64,000 nucleotides of DNA from Symbiodinium sp. CCMP2592 (GCA_905221615.1 CAJNDT010005501.1:82501-146500); one strand, 5' to 3'. Positions 42,003 to 52,535 are shown, counted from the stretch's first letter. Numbers and translations are program-made. Notes: generated by a model from the letters alone, not told the origin.

Positions 42003-42775
42003 GGGTTCATAGATTCGGGGTGTTGGGAGTGTAGGTTTCAGGTTATAGGTTTTTGGATTCTTGCGTTTAGGTCTAATAAGGTTTTGCAGGGTGTGATACG
42101 GTTTCGGATTAAGCTTGGTGCATTTGCAGCTGGTGCCGGGTTTGTTGGAGTGTTTCAGGTTAGGTTCCGTCTGAGTTGGAATGTGTCGGTCTTCTTGATG
42201 TAAGTGGCCCCTTCGCAGAGGTCTCTGTCTACAGATTTTGCCCATCAATGGACTGATTTGGCTTGGCCTCCCTGGACGTGGATGAACCATAATTATCCAC
42301 ATGCTGACTTAAGGACCATAGAAATCTATTCTGAAGCCTCGAAGGAAACGACGCAACACGAGTTTAGGTCAGAGGTCGTTAAACCGACCCAAAAAAACAA
42401 TGCTTCCTTACTACTCCCTTCAACTCTACTCTACCAGCCACAGACCCCCAAAATCCTGTAAGAGCAGCCGAGGGGCTGCAACAATTGGGGTAGTGCTCCT
42501 TATTTAACGGTTCTTTGAAGGGTTTGGGAATATCGATATGAGCCTTAGTAATTAATTTTGATAAATCTGCGGGCTACATCATAGTATATGTGTATATTGG
42601 GTTTAGGCTTTTGAGTGTAACAGAATGGTGCTAGCCCCTAGATTATTCTGCGAAACCCTAAACCCTCAGCGAAGTATATGAGAGATGTCATGGATAAGTC
42701 CTGAAATCAGAACCCTACGTTTTTCAACGCTGCCGCCCACTGTCAACGCGGTAGTCTCACGTATTCGTACCGGAT
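42003..42775. other. No supported gene
   Basis: TTTAGGG-like traces near 42000-42050 and 42600. Two ORFs of 80-85 codons on the plus strand are weak. Confidence 0.5.
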
Positions 42776-42776
42776 T

Positions 42777-42885
42777 CCCAGAGACTCCAATACCCCTTAA
42801 TTAAGGAATATTCCTTAAATCATATTAGGGATCCTACTATAATTTAAGGTATATTGCTTAATTAAGGAATATTGGAGTCTCTGGG
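42777..42885. mobile_element. Single-copy palindromic element
   Basis: CCCAGAGACTCCAATA and its exact reverse complement at the ends, then CCTTAATTAAGGAATATT arms and an AT-rich centre. Confidence 0.8.
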
Positions 42886-43575
42886 TTCTACCCAAACGGA
42901 ATGTTTCTCAGGGCGGCGCCGAGACAAATGCTTCTTTAGGCAAGCGGGCGTCTCTCTGATGTTTGAGCCAATCTCTGCACCAAGGGCTTCGAGTTTAGGG
43001 TTTAGGGTCACAGGTTTGGGGCCAGGGTTCAGGTTTTACGGTTTATGGATACTTGAGGTTCAAAGCTGAGGATTGCGGACATGGCGGAAAGGGATTACGC
43101 TTGGGTGTAAGATCCGATGTCAGCGCAACTGCAGGATTGTCCTTCACATGAAGTTGTTCACAGTAACCTGCAATGCTTACGGATATCGTCGATGAGGCTT
43201 TAGGGCTCAGCTTTCTTGGGTTTAGAGTTTAGGGGTTTAGGGTTTGGAATTAGACTTTACAGTCAAGAACAACCCCTCAGTTGGTCGCGCACAGGGTACC
43301 CAGAAGCCGCAGTGGGGTCCGGGGATGTGGGCATCGATGCCGCAAACAGAGGTACAAACTCGAGGGTGCAAGAATCTAGCTTATGAGTAGAATAGGTTTT
43401 TCTTTGCGGTTTAGTATATATACATATATATATATAAACCTACAGGCGGAAGAAGCCCTGTGAAACTTTTTCTTACAGGAACAACCTCAGAACACTCTCC
43501 TCCCCTATCAAGGTAAGCAACACATGTGATTCTATGGAGAAACGACTAAACACGCAGTTATGAGAACTTCTGCTC

Positions 43576-43717
43576 CTCTCTCTCTCTCTCTCTCTCTCTT
43601 GCAGCACAGGGCCCAGGGTAGGGCACAAGTTGTTGAGAAACTTGAGGAACTCATCCGGGAACTCCGCGGCGAAGCTCTTTAAGGCCTTCTTGTGGGCCTC
43701 CGCTTGGGGTTTCATTT
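43576..43717 (-). CDS. Exon candidate with coding potential on both strands
   Basis: Minus: acceptor ACCTGCAG, then 40 codons from 43717 (MKPQAEAHKKALKSFAAEF, then DEFLKFLNNLCPTLG), helical, ending at a (GA)n run. Plus: the same DNA has (CT)n-TTGCAG, an ideal pyrimidine-tract acceptor, followed by 25 codons ending QVVEKLEELIRELRGEAL and TAA at about 43680. Only one is likely real. The minus frame is longer, the plus frame has the better acceptor and a clean stop. No family is recognised. Confidence 0.45.
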
Positions 43718-43719
43718 GC

Positions 43720-45780
43720 TGCAGGTTTAGGGTTTAAAGTTTCAGGCTCAGGAGCCGTAAACCCACAAGGCTTAAGGCTTGGGGCTTCGGGCTTTGCGAT
43801 AAGGTTACAGGGGTTCGAGGCTCAGGGTTTAGGGCTTGGGGTTCAGGCTTTCGGTGTTAGCGTTTCGCAGTCTTGAACCGTCTCCGCTAAAGCTGAGTTT
43901 TCACCGTGGATCCGTGAACGAGTCTCCAACACCTAAGCCGTCAAAACTAGAGTCAACTCAAACTGTCCAAACTCATCCCCCGACTCAGGCGCTTAAGACC
44001 CTAATCCTGTCTTGCACTTCTGATGCGTTAATCGCTTTAGTTTCACCTAAGCCTTCAAGCATTGTGCCACCCCCATCCTTCCCGAATCCCATAATCTGCG
44101 TATTCTGCCTAGCAAGCAAACTACATATAAAAGTGCAATCGAGAACAAACCCAAAACCCTACATCTTACAACCACTTTTGATCTTAAACACCAAGTCCTA
44201 AACCTTCAAACACCAACTGAATAAGCTTCCCCGCAAAAACTGCAAGGAACGGCTTCGAAACAAACAGAAAGTGAACAAAAAGCCCGAAACCCTAGACCCT
44301 GAAGGCCTCCAAAGGAAGAGTTCGCTCGAAAAGCTCCTTCAAAAAGGGCAGACAAACATGCGTTGCCCGGTTCGGTAATGTAGCCCCCAAACCCTACTCT
44401 AATTATTAAGGCCCCTAAAGCAGATCCTTAAAAAAGGTTCAAAGGGATTCTACAGACCTTCTGCAACGTGTGTAAACGGTATTGGGCTGCAAGATTAGTT
44501 GAACAGACATTTCGGGTTTTGGCTTCGTTCATGGTTTGCATTTTGCTGTAGCGTGTTTCATTGTTCATAAAAGTTTTTAAAAGATTGCTTATATATGTGG
44601 TTCAAGGTTGGGTGCTCAATACGGGGTATGCAGCTATGCGCATCAGAAAGCACCACACTACCCAAAACACACACGACGATGCGCACATCCGACTTGCTAG
44701 GTGCACGGGCCCTGATCCCAAATAACCCTTCGGGGTTGTTGGGCTTACCTGCACATGGGGTGTTCAATGGTTAGATCGAGGAATTCAGGATATGTTGTGC
44801 TATCTTCAGAAATCGATCTAATGCATGCTTACGGTGAGACTATGAAGGAATGAAAGGGCTTTCCGACAGCTTGGGGCTGAAACCCGCGACCCGAAGCCTT
44901 GAATGTAATCGAAATGAGTGAGCCATTTCGACTGCGTTGAATCTCAAATACCCCCATCGAACATTAGATAATATATGCAAGCCTATGCTTCCGGAAAAAC
45001 AACTCCCAACGCAACACTCCAAACCCGGTCCATGATGGGAATCCGCAGCTGGTACTTCAGCTGCATTCGGATGTCGTAGTATCTGGGTTGGAGGGGTGAC
45101 GGTTCAGTACAAGGGACTTTCTTAATCTTACTACTAGGTGGTGCGTGTTAGGATCCTACTGTTGAGGGTTGATTTTCGAGCGCATTATCCTACAGAGCTC
45201 TGGAAGGACGGAGTAATTTGGGCTATGCTATACTCTGGCTGAACTACTACTAGTGCTAGGTGAAGCTGAGGCTTCCATGCATGTCTCAAGGATGGAATTG
45301 GGGGTTCGAGGCTTCGGGCTCAGGGTGAAATTGGCATTGTCAAGTGGATATCGGTGGAAAGTTCAGGGCTTACTTCTGTAGATCCTAAAAAATAAGAACC
45401 ATAAACTCCCAAACCCACCAAAACCGAAACTCTTAAACCACATGACTCTTTCAGGATTCGAGTGTCTCCTGGTGAGAGACTGCTATTCCAGGACAGAGAC
45501 GAACAGCATCCCAGACATTACATCCTTAATCTCTGTAAAATGCTTCCACCCGCACATCGCCTTGACACTACCAGCCAGCGGCCTCAATGCTTAGAAAAAG
45601 GCCTGTGTGTCATAGTAGTACCTATAACATGGGGACCGTAATTGAAAGGATATATCAACACCAAATGCTAAAACCTTTATACCAGCCTAACACTGGTTTT
45701 GGGGGTTCTTTTGGCTCTGTAGCTCCATGTGTTAATAGGGACTATCAGTGACTATCATCATCCCTGGCTCCTTAGCTGCC
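43720..45780. other. No firmly supported gene
   Basis: TTTAGGG-like traces at 43725-43850, a reversed family F end at 44385-44420, and otherwise unique DNA. ORFs of 60-121 codons on both strands are weak. The 44558-44767 minus ORF has a donor-like TGTGCAG|GTAAGC near 44750. Confidence 0.45.
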
Positions 45781-45782
45781 CC

Positions 45783-46012
45783 TCCTCTGCGCGCCTGGCG
45801 ATCACAGTCTCACGAGACTGAATAGCAGCTATAGGATAGCGCTGAACTCAGACGAGGCTTCACTATTTAAAACCTTCTCGTGGCTACACTCTGTGCACAC
45901 TTCCTCTGCGCGCCTGGCGATCACAGTCTCACGAGACTGAATAGCAGCTATAGGATAGCGCTGAACCCAGAGAGGCTTCACTGAAGCCTTCTCGTGGCTG
46001 CACTCCTCGTGC
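45783..46012. repeat. Tandem duplication, 119-bp unit
   Basis: Copy 1 starts at 45783 and copy 2 at 45902, both TCCTCTGCGCGCCTGGCGAT…, with about 65 identical bases followed by indels. It contains the small palindrome CAGTCTCACGAGACTG. Confidence 0.9.
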
Positions 46013-46398
46013 ATACAGACCACAGCCCATGCCGTCATGCTCTGCATCAGCCGTTCGACTCTCACAGATTTTACAATCCGGGCGAGGCACCTCAGTTCGT
46101 GTGGCTAACCAGGGTTTCGGGTTTAGGGCTCACTGTAGCAAGGGGAGAATCATAGCACTGACAAAAGTGACAGCAAACTTATTCCCAAATGTCCTGATAT
46201 TTCGAAAGACTTATCAGTCGTTCAACCTGCTGCAGATTTTCGTGTTCCATGATTGATGGTCCACCGGGTCCAAAAGCTATGGGGTTTTAGGGTTTGGGAT
46301 TCAGGGACGAGGCCTTTCAAGCACCGCGCGCCGCAAAGTGCGTCCCGGTGACTTTCAAGACAGGTACGTCGAAGGATCCTTGCTCAAATCTCGTCGGG

Positions 46399-46742
46399 GG
46401 TTAACGCCGAAGCTGTGCACAAGTACTTTTCCAGGAGCTGGTCGAAGCTCAGCGACCCAAAGTCTTCCTCTGCAGTCCTGGGAACCTTCTCATAGAGCGC
46501 TTAAATGACTAAAACATGTAGTAATATGCTGTGCTGTTTTTAATACCAGAATACACTGCATAACACAATTCCGCAACATGGAATACGATCTGATATAGTA
46601 GAATATGAAGTACTGTAACACAAGTAATAAATTAGACCCCATAAAACATTGTAACACACGAAATTAGACCCCTATCGGGCTCTTCGTCTTGGCCGCCAGC
46701 GACTGCTTCGTCTTCTCCACGGCCGTGAAGACGCGAATGCAC
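46399..46742 (-). CDS. Two exon-like segments, unknown protein
   Basis: Upstream segment 46742-46675: after acceptor CTGCAAG it reads CIRVFTAVEKTKQSLAAKTK. Downstream segment about 46503-46399: ALYEKVPRTAEEDFGSLSFD then QLLEKYLCTASALT. The DNA between is AT-rich and intron-like. The donor of the first segment could not be fixed, so the join is unproven. Confidence 0.4.
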
Positions 46743-47281
46743 CTTGCAGGAAAACGGATACCCTGTAACCCTGAATATGGGGGCCTCAACAACTAGAATA
46801 GGGTTTGGGGTACTTTATGGCATATGTGTAATACGGAGCCCTGGCATCAGCATTGGTAATCTAAATTGGGGTTCCTCATTCGGATTTCCTTAGTAGCTTT
46901 TTCATACATAGGAAGGTTCTGGGAGTTGAAGTCGATTGCGGAGTGTAGGGTTTAGGGGCTTCTGTTGTAGCGCGCTAAGGTTCAGTCTCTTTGGGGTTGA
47001 GGGTGGAAGGTTTGTGGGTAAGTATCTGAGTTCAAGGGGCTCGGCTTAGAAGGTACGCAACCATCGATTTTGGCCGAGATCCCGACAACAAACGCAAGAA
47101 CGAAAAAAAGAAACCACAATAAAGTATCCTGGTCCCAGAGCCTTGTGACATTGTGACTTGAGGGGCTGATGTGAAGGAAGTGTGACCTGCTCTCTTTTGC
47201 TTTCTTCAGGGACCCCTACAGAGCGTGGTTTAACGACTACAAGGGAAACCTATTAATTTCATCTATTTCCATTCTTTCAGC

Positions 47282-47435
47282 CCCGTGTTATATGATATAT
47301 ACATACATAGATGCATGCATGCATGTACACATAGTACATTCATACATTACGTTACATTACAATGCATGCATACATGCATGCATACATAACCTATATACAT
47401 AAATAGATAGCTAAATAGGTAGATAGATAGGTCGA
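47282..47435. repeat. ATGC/ATAC/GATA tetranucleotide satellite
   Basis: Imperfect ATACATGCATGC and GATAGATAGG units. Confidence 0.85.
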
Positions 47436-47459
47436 TGTTACGGTTGTTGAAAGGCAAGG

Positions 47460-47577
47460 GCTCGCAAGATGTGAAGCCTCCAGAGACTGACGGTACGGAG
47501 GAGGCTTGGGTTTCGGTCTCGGGCGTTTCGGCTGTCCTGGGAATGCAATGACAGATGCCAGCTGGGCCGTTTTGCAT
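47460..47577 (-). CDS. Exon-like segment, unknown protein
   Basis: ATG at 47577 then QNGPAGICHCIPRTAETPET and a Ser/Gly-rich tail before the satellite. Composition is coding-like and low-complexity. Confidence 0.25.
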
Positions 47578-48028
47578 GATGACCCTAAACCCTAAACCCC
47601 AATCATCATCATGATCCGATGCCCAGACCTAGGCCTTGAGAACCTAACCCCAAAACCCCCCTGTCAAGCTTTGACACCTCATTCATCACCCGACCTAACC
47701 CCAAGACTCCCAAGACCCCAAGCCTTTAATCCTAAAGCGCTAAACCCTTAACCGAGACCCTCTACAAACAAGAAAACGACCTGTTAACCCTAAACCCCAA
47801 ACCCTATCAAACCGCTAGGCCCTAAGCCCTATCACCTCTAAACTCTTACCCCCGGCACCCAAAAAACTCGTCTGAGGCCCTGACCCGGGAATGATGCCGG
47901 AGATCAGAACCGGGGAATTCTCGACGAGGTGGCAGTAGCTGGGGTTCCTGGCTTCTGTGTCTAAATCTTTGTCTTCTTGAAGCCTTTTTTCTCGCGTCAG
48001 TTGGTGCGTTTAGGGTTTAGGGTTTCGT

Positions 48029-48389
48029 GGTGGCTGTGGAAGTCCAAGCCATGGTTCTTCGAAGGACTGTCCGCTTTGGCACAAAGATGTGCAACAATCC
48101 AAGTAATTTCGCGTTTGGCTCATAGCTCACGGCAATGTTGCCAAGGATTCCAGGGGGATCTGCATTGGTTCGTGCGGATTCTGCACACATGTGTGGGTTG
48201 GCCGATGTCCGAGATCAGATGCTCGATGAGCGGATGCATTTGAGCCCGTGGGCGGTTTCCAGTCGAGAACATGAGGAAGGAACCGTCTTGGCTCTGGGTT
48301 GCACGGCGTTCACTGCATTGTCCGGATTGATGGTGTTGCCGCGCTGCAATCTCTCGCAATCTCCTCTTTTGACGAGCCCGGTAGGGTAA
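48029..48389 (+). CDS. Exon-like region, frame change at 48103-48125
   Basis: The first part reads WKSKPWFFEGLSALAQRCAT then IQ up to GTAATT at 48103. A second frame, open from CATAG at 48125 to TAA at 48389 (87 codons), reads ALVRADSAHMCGLADVRDQM and GTVLALGCTAFTALSGLMVL with a hydrophobic C-terminal part. Joining them needs removal of 23 nt bounded by GT and AG, too short for an ordinary intron, so an indel is more likely. A minus frame is also open but looks less natural. Confidence 0.4.
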
Positions 48390-48614
48390 GGTAATGACAA
48401 ACCTAAGCCAGACTAGACCCCCCCAAAATTTGAGGGAATTGGGACTAAGAGGCTTTTATGTAGATCAGACCTGCGGCGAACGATTTTAGGTTTGCCCAAC
48501 AGGGGGCCTATGAGCAATACAGGGGTCGGACTGATAAACACTACTGCTGCCTGATTCCCCTAGATAGCAAAACATTATGTGTCACTTCGTGTTGTTGCCA
48601 TTCAGATAGACCCC

Positions 48615-48697
48615 TACCTGGACCCCAAAAGTATGTAGCTTAATAGCTGCTTATAGGTTTTGGGCCAATATTCTACCTACTTTGGGGGATCTAGGTA
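48615..48697. mobile_element. Palindromic element family A, copy 4
   Basis: CCTGGACCCCAAAAGTATGT… to …CTTTGGGGGATCTAGG, with TA on both sides. Confidence 0.85.
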
Positions 48698-48820
48698 TGT
48701 TAAATCTTGAAGCCTTCAACACCCTAAAATACCGAAAAACACGGCTTGCCTCATTGGGGGCCCCTGAGATCTCAACGGGATCCTGAAAATAGACGTCTTC
48801 GAACTGCACAGGCTCTATAT

Positions 48821-48928
48821 GGGTGGTTGTCAAAATTATGGTCCCCTTTTTGAGTCCCTACAAGTAATACGCTACGGCACCTACTAATTCGGGTACCCAA
48901 AGAGGGACCCTAGTTTTGACAACTACCC
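48821..48928. mobile_element. Palindromic element family B, copy 3
   Basis: GGGTGGTTGTCAAAATTATG… to …TTTTGACAACTACCC, flanked by ATAT on both sides. Confidence 0.85.
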
Positions 48929-48959
48929 ATATGTTCACATAGGTAACCAAAGCCTATGA

Positions 48960-49180
48960 AATCCTCCTAACACCCTTAGAAGGCTCTATGCCTAAACCCC
49001 TAAATCCTCAACACTATATACCCTAAATGCTCAACCCTAAACTTCCAACCCCGAACCCACAACTCCACACCCAATACCCTGAAACCTAACCCCTAATCCT
49101 ATATTGTACCCTAAGCCCTCAACTTTAAACCCTAAACCTCAAACCCTGCTCTAGCTCTTCGGGCCCCCTTTAAGGGTTCC
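48960..49180. repeat. Degenerate CCCTAAA stretch
   Basis: Diverged CCCTAAAC, CCCTCAAC and CCCCTAAT units without any reading frame of note. Confidence 0.7.
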
Positions 49181-49283
49181 TTCAAGGAGCTCTGTTAATG
49201 GCTATCCGAAATGTGTAACAGTGTAACATATACAACTTATACTGAGGAAATCTCTGGGACAGCATCAGGATGACCGTGAGTGT

Positions 49284-49380
49284 CAAAGGGGAATAGGAGG
49301 GACCCTTAAGGGTATATATATATATATATATATATATGTATCTAGGGGTTCTTATTAAGGGTCCCTCCTTTTCCCCGTTG
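49284..49380. mobile_element. Palindromic element with a TA-repeat centre
   Basis: CAAAGGGGAATAGGAGGGAC… and its complement …GTCCCTCCTTTTCCCCGTTG enclose a (TA)n tract at 49314-49337. The microsatellite probably arose at the hairpin centre. Confidence 0.75.
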
Positions 49381-49769
49381 AAAGCGTGAACCTTGCAGGG
49401 TAGTGTCCCTATGGGGTTGAGGGTGGTGGACAAGATGGCTTCAGGAATATGGGTGGTGCGTCGTGATAAATCCGAGTAGCCTTTCGCAGACCACTACAAC
49501 TCTCATCCCCAAACCTTAAACCCTGTAACCCTAAACCCGGAACCCGAAACTACGAAACCCTGAAACCCTCAACTCCAAAGCCTAAAATCCAAAAAACAAA
49601 CCTGATCCCTAAACCCCGAAACCCTTAAGCGCCCTCAAGAGCCCTTAAGAGCCCTTAGCTTAAGAGCTCTTAAGAGCCCTCAATGAGCCCCTAAAGCCCG
49701 AAGGCTCTTAAAAGCCCTGAACCTGTGAGCCGGACCCGATGAGACCCTTCAGGATCGTTGCCGCCTGCT

Positions 49770-49973
49770 TGGGAGTTTCCGAAAATAGGGGTACCTTATT
49801 CTGGGGTCCTTATACTAGACCCAAGAGTAGCCTAGGAACAAAAAGGGTGCCCTTTTTGGTTTAAAGGGGCTCATAAGGGGACCTGAACCCTAAAAAAAGG
49901 GAATAAGGGCCTGCTCCAGGTCCTAGTATAATAAGGATCCTACTATTTAGGGTCCCCTGCTTGGAAGTTGCGG
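49770..49973. mobile_element. Palindromic element family C, copy 3, interrupted
   Basis: Starts TGGGAGTTTCCGAAAATAGG, is interrupted by a family D copy at 49815-49926, and resumes with TAATAAGGATCCTACTATTT and a worn right end. Confidence 0.75.
49815..49926. mobile_element. Palindromic element family D, copy 4, nested in family C
   Basis: CTAGACCCAAGAGTAGCC… to …CCTGCTCCAGGTCCTAG. TATA flanks both ends inside the host element, which gives the order of insertion. Confidence 0.85.
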
Positions 49974-50139
49974 GTTTGGGGGGGGTTTAGGGGTCTTTTT
50001 GGGTTCTTAAGGCTTTCGGGTCTTTAGGGTCTTGAGGGCTTAAGGGTTTAGGGTCTTTAGGGCTTCAGGCATGTGGGCCTTTGGGGGTCGTAGGGTTGAG
50101 GGCCTGTGGGGCTTTGGAGCCTAAGGTTGAAACTTTATA

Positions 50140-50247
50140 TGGGAGTTTCCGAAAATAGGGGACCCTCATATAATACCCTAAATAGTAGGACGGACCCTTA
50201 TTATCAGGACCCCAAAATAAGGTACCCCTAATTTTCGGAAACTCCCA
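50140..50247. mobile_element. Palindromic element family C, copy 4 (best preserved)
   Basis: GGGAGTTTCCGAAAATAGGG… to …CTAATTTTCGGAAACTCCC; the interior has TACCCTAAATAGTAGGA and GGACCCCAAAATAAGGTACC. Confidence 0.85.
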
Positions 50248-50364
50248 TTTGCAGGTGTTTGAAGGTTTTGGGGTTCAGGGGTATACCAGAAGAGGATTTT
50301 CAGGGTGCCTATCGGAACTGGATCCGTTTCTCGGCTGTGTGTTGAACAGAAGCCTTACATAGTA

Positions 50365-50450
50365 TAGGGGCCGAAGTAAGTTATTAGAATAGGGTTTTGG
50401 GGAATAGTATACTATAAGTACAATAAGGTTCCCGCCAGAATAGTATAGAT
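50365..50450. mobile_element. Family F repeat, partial
   Basis: TAGGGGCCGAAGTAAG…TTAGAATAGGGTTTTGGGG followed by AT-rich DNA; no clear right terminus. Confidence 0.5.
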
Positions 50451-50581
50451 GATCATCTTAAGGCCTGCATTATGTCAGTGCGTTGTGCTGTGCAAGCTCT
50501 TGGGCGCATCTCTGGCATCTGAGAGCGGCGTGCTTCCGTTGCATTGCGAAACTTTGGGGCTCCATTTACCTTTTGGACGGG

Positions 50582-50690
50582 TTATTGGGTTTAGGGTTTA
50601 GGGCTTAGGGTTTAGGGTTTAGGGTTTAGGGATCAGGGTTTAGGGTTTAGGGTTTTGGGTTTAGGGTTTAATTAGGGTTTTGGGTACTAT
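50582..50690. repeat. TTTAGGG array
   Basis: About twelve close-to-perfect TTTAGGG units on the plus strand. Confidence 0.85.
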
Positions 50691-51202
50691 GTTTTATGGT
50701 GAGTTACCTACCTACTAAGTAGCTGGAGCCCTAAGGAAAGGTACCAGGAATTTCGACGGCTTTCGGTGGCAAAGGCCTTTGAGCGCTACGTTGAGTGAAG
50801 ATTCTGCGTTCTACATACTCTTGGGGTCCAGGTATGAGGTGAACCCTAAACCTGAATGGCCAAAATCCTCGACAATCTCGGCTGCACATGTGGGGCAGCA
50901 GCTGGGACACCCCAAGCCCGGAGAAAGCACGGGGTACTCAAGTTTCTAGGGCCTTTTGGGGTTTAGGATTGAGGGTTCGGTGGTTATCAACTAATGCCTG
51001 CAGGGTACATGTTTACACTTACTACCGATATTCAGTACCCCGACCTCTATTTTAGCAGAGTTTTCACTGAGTAAAATGCAAAAATCAGAGGCAAGATTCA
51101 GCTTCCCAGGATGTTGCGGGCTTTCGTAGGGGGAAAGCCGCAGAGAGTGTAAAGCTTCTCCCCTCAGCGACCAACTACAAGTGCCCCCCACTTAAAGCAA
51201 TT

Positions 51203-51292
51203 TCAATCCCGGCTTGTAAAGAGGCGGAGTGCAGCAACGGCAGCAGGTTCAGGTGTGATCTTGTTTCCGTTGCGACCAGCCGGAGCGTTCAT
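51203..51292 (-). CDS. 29-codon ORF, possible exon
   Basis: ATG at 51290-51292 to TGA at 51203-51205. The peptide begins MNAPAGRNGNKITPEPAA and is hydrophilic. It could be an exon of a gene upstream of the locus at 51.6 kb or a stand-alone small ORF. Confidence 0.25.
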   Translation of the reverse strand: MNAPAGRNGNKITPEPAAVAALRLFTSRD

Positions 51293-51475
51293 GTTCTTTC
51301 TCGCCCGAGACAGTGAATGCGATCATGCCGATGCGACACTTCTCTCACTAGCGTAGGTAAGCCAGAGAGAGAGAGAAGAACAACACTCCACTGCGGCGGA
51401 AAGTGAAAGATTCTCTTAACCGAGTCCCAGAACTTTCGGCCGAAGGTTCGGACAGTCAGGGTTGAGGGTGGTTAT

Positions 51476-51565
51476 TACCTGGACTCCAAAAGTGTGTAGA
51501 ATAATAGCCTTTTTATGGGTATTGGGCCATTATTTTACCTACTTGACTTTGGGGGGGTTTAGGTA
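51476..51565. mobile_element. Palindromic element family A, copy 5
   Basis: CCTGGACTCCAAAAGTGTGT… to …GGGGGGGTTTAGG, with a small ACTTG insertion near the right arm and TA on both sides. Confidence 0.8.
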
Positions 51566-51640
51566 CGCTTTAGGTTTTGGGGCTTACCGTTCGAGGTTTG
51601 GGGCTGAGAGAAACTGTAAAAAGCATGAGACGTCTTGCTG

Positions 51641-52176
51641 TTAAGACCGCTCCCGGTCCTTCCCGCGCAGGTTGGGGTTCTTCACATGCTGCCCGTTGCC
51701 CAGAATGAAGGTCACCTAAGAAGCTGAGCATCAGTTCGCACATGACAGTAGAACCTCCCATCTGAAATTTAGGTTTTCGAAACCGAATCCCGAAACCCCA
51801 AATCCTCAGTGGATTGCTACCGGGAGCCTGAGCATGATCCTGTCTGTGTCTCTTTCGGCAACTATTGCCGTCATGCGGTTCAGGGCACGGATGGTCTTTG
51901 ACTAGGTTTGACCACATGAGACCCCAACATCCTTTACTCGCGAGGGCTTGAAGTGTAGAGTATGGGTTTGGGTCTTCAGGGACCTCCATTTGGGTGGTTG
52001 TCAAAATTAGGGTCCCTTTTTGAGTCCTTGATATAATACGGCACCTATTATTTAGGGTACCCAAAAAGGGACCATCATTTCGACAACCACCTATTTGTGA
52101 TTTACCAAAAACTTCTGCAGGAAGGGCAGTTGGACCGAGGGTCCTGATACTTTCAGGGCCTTGGCCGAGCGGATGC
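51641..52176 (-). CDS. 3' end of a spliced gene (three exons), weakly Ufd2/UBE4-like
   Basis: Exons 52106-52176, 51821-51901 and 51641-51715. Donors GTAAAT and GTAGCA, acceptors GTCTCAG, ACCTAG and TTCTTAG; both joins are phase 0. The joined C-terminus includes SAKALKVSGPSVQLPFLQKF, IRALNRMTAIVAERDTDRIM and VTFILGNGQHVKNPNLRGK, then TAA. The FILGxxxxVKNPxLRxK segment resembles the core of Ufd2/UBE4 ubiquitin-chain elongation factors, but the protein ends just after it, so the assignment is tentative. Exon 1 starts with two split bases, so more exons lie upstream. A family B element sits in the first intron. Confidence 0.5.
51992..52092. mobile_element. Palindromic element family B, copy 4, intronic
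   Basis: GGGTGGTTGTCAAAATTAGG… to …TTCGACAACCACCT, flanked by ATTT on both sides. It lies wholly between exons 52106-52176 and 51821-51901 of the proposed gene, 13 bases from the donor. Confidence 0.85.
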
Positions 52177-52535
52177 CTGAGACCCCAACGTTTCAGGTTC
52201 AATCTGGGCCTAGGCGTCGGAATGACCATAACAATATCCCCTTTGTGGTTCCTTTATGACTACACCTCCCAAGCCCTGTTCTAAACATCAAGGAGCGGCT
52301 TTAGATGGTGCTTCGGGAAACAGGGCCGACCCAGTGTAGGGACAGGCCCCAAACCCTGACGTGTTGCGGCTCACGGCGCAGCATCGGGGATTACAGGGTG
52401 CACTTGTTTAGGGTTGGCGGTTAGCGTGTGGGGGTTTCTGCTGTAAGAATTTGGGATGTCGGCAGCTCTGCTTGTAATTAGAGGCGGGGAGGGGTTTGCA
52501 ACAACAAGGGACAACTAAATTCGAACACTCAACAG

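Noticed and set aside
51570..52229. Single 219-codon minus-strand ORF
   Set aside because: It runs through a palindromic element and an adjacent telomere-like tract; three short exons in other frames with matching splice phases explain the coding signal better.
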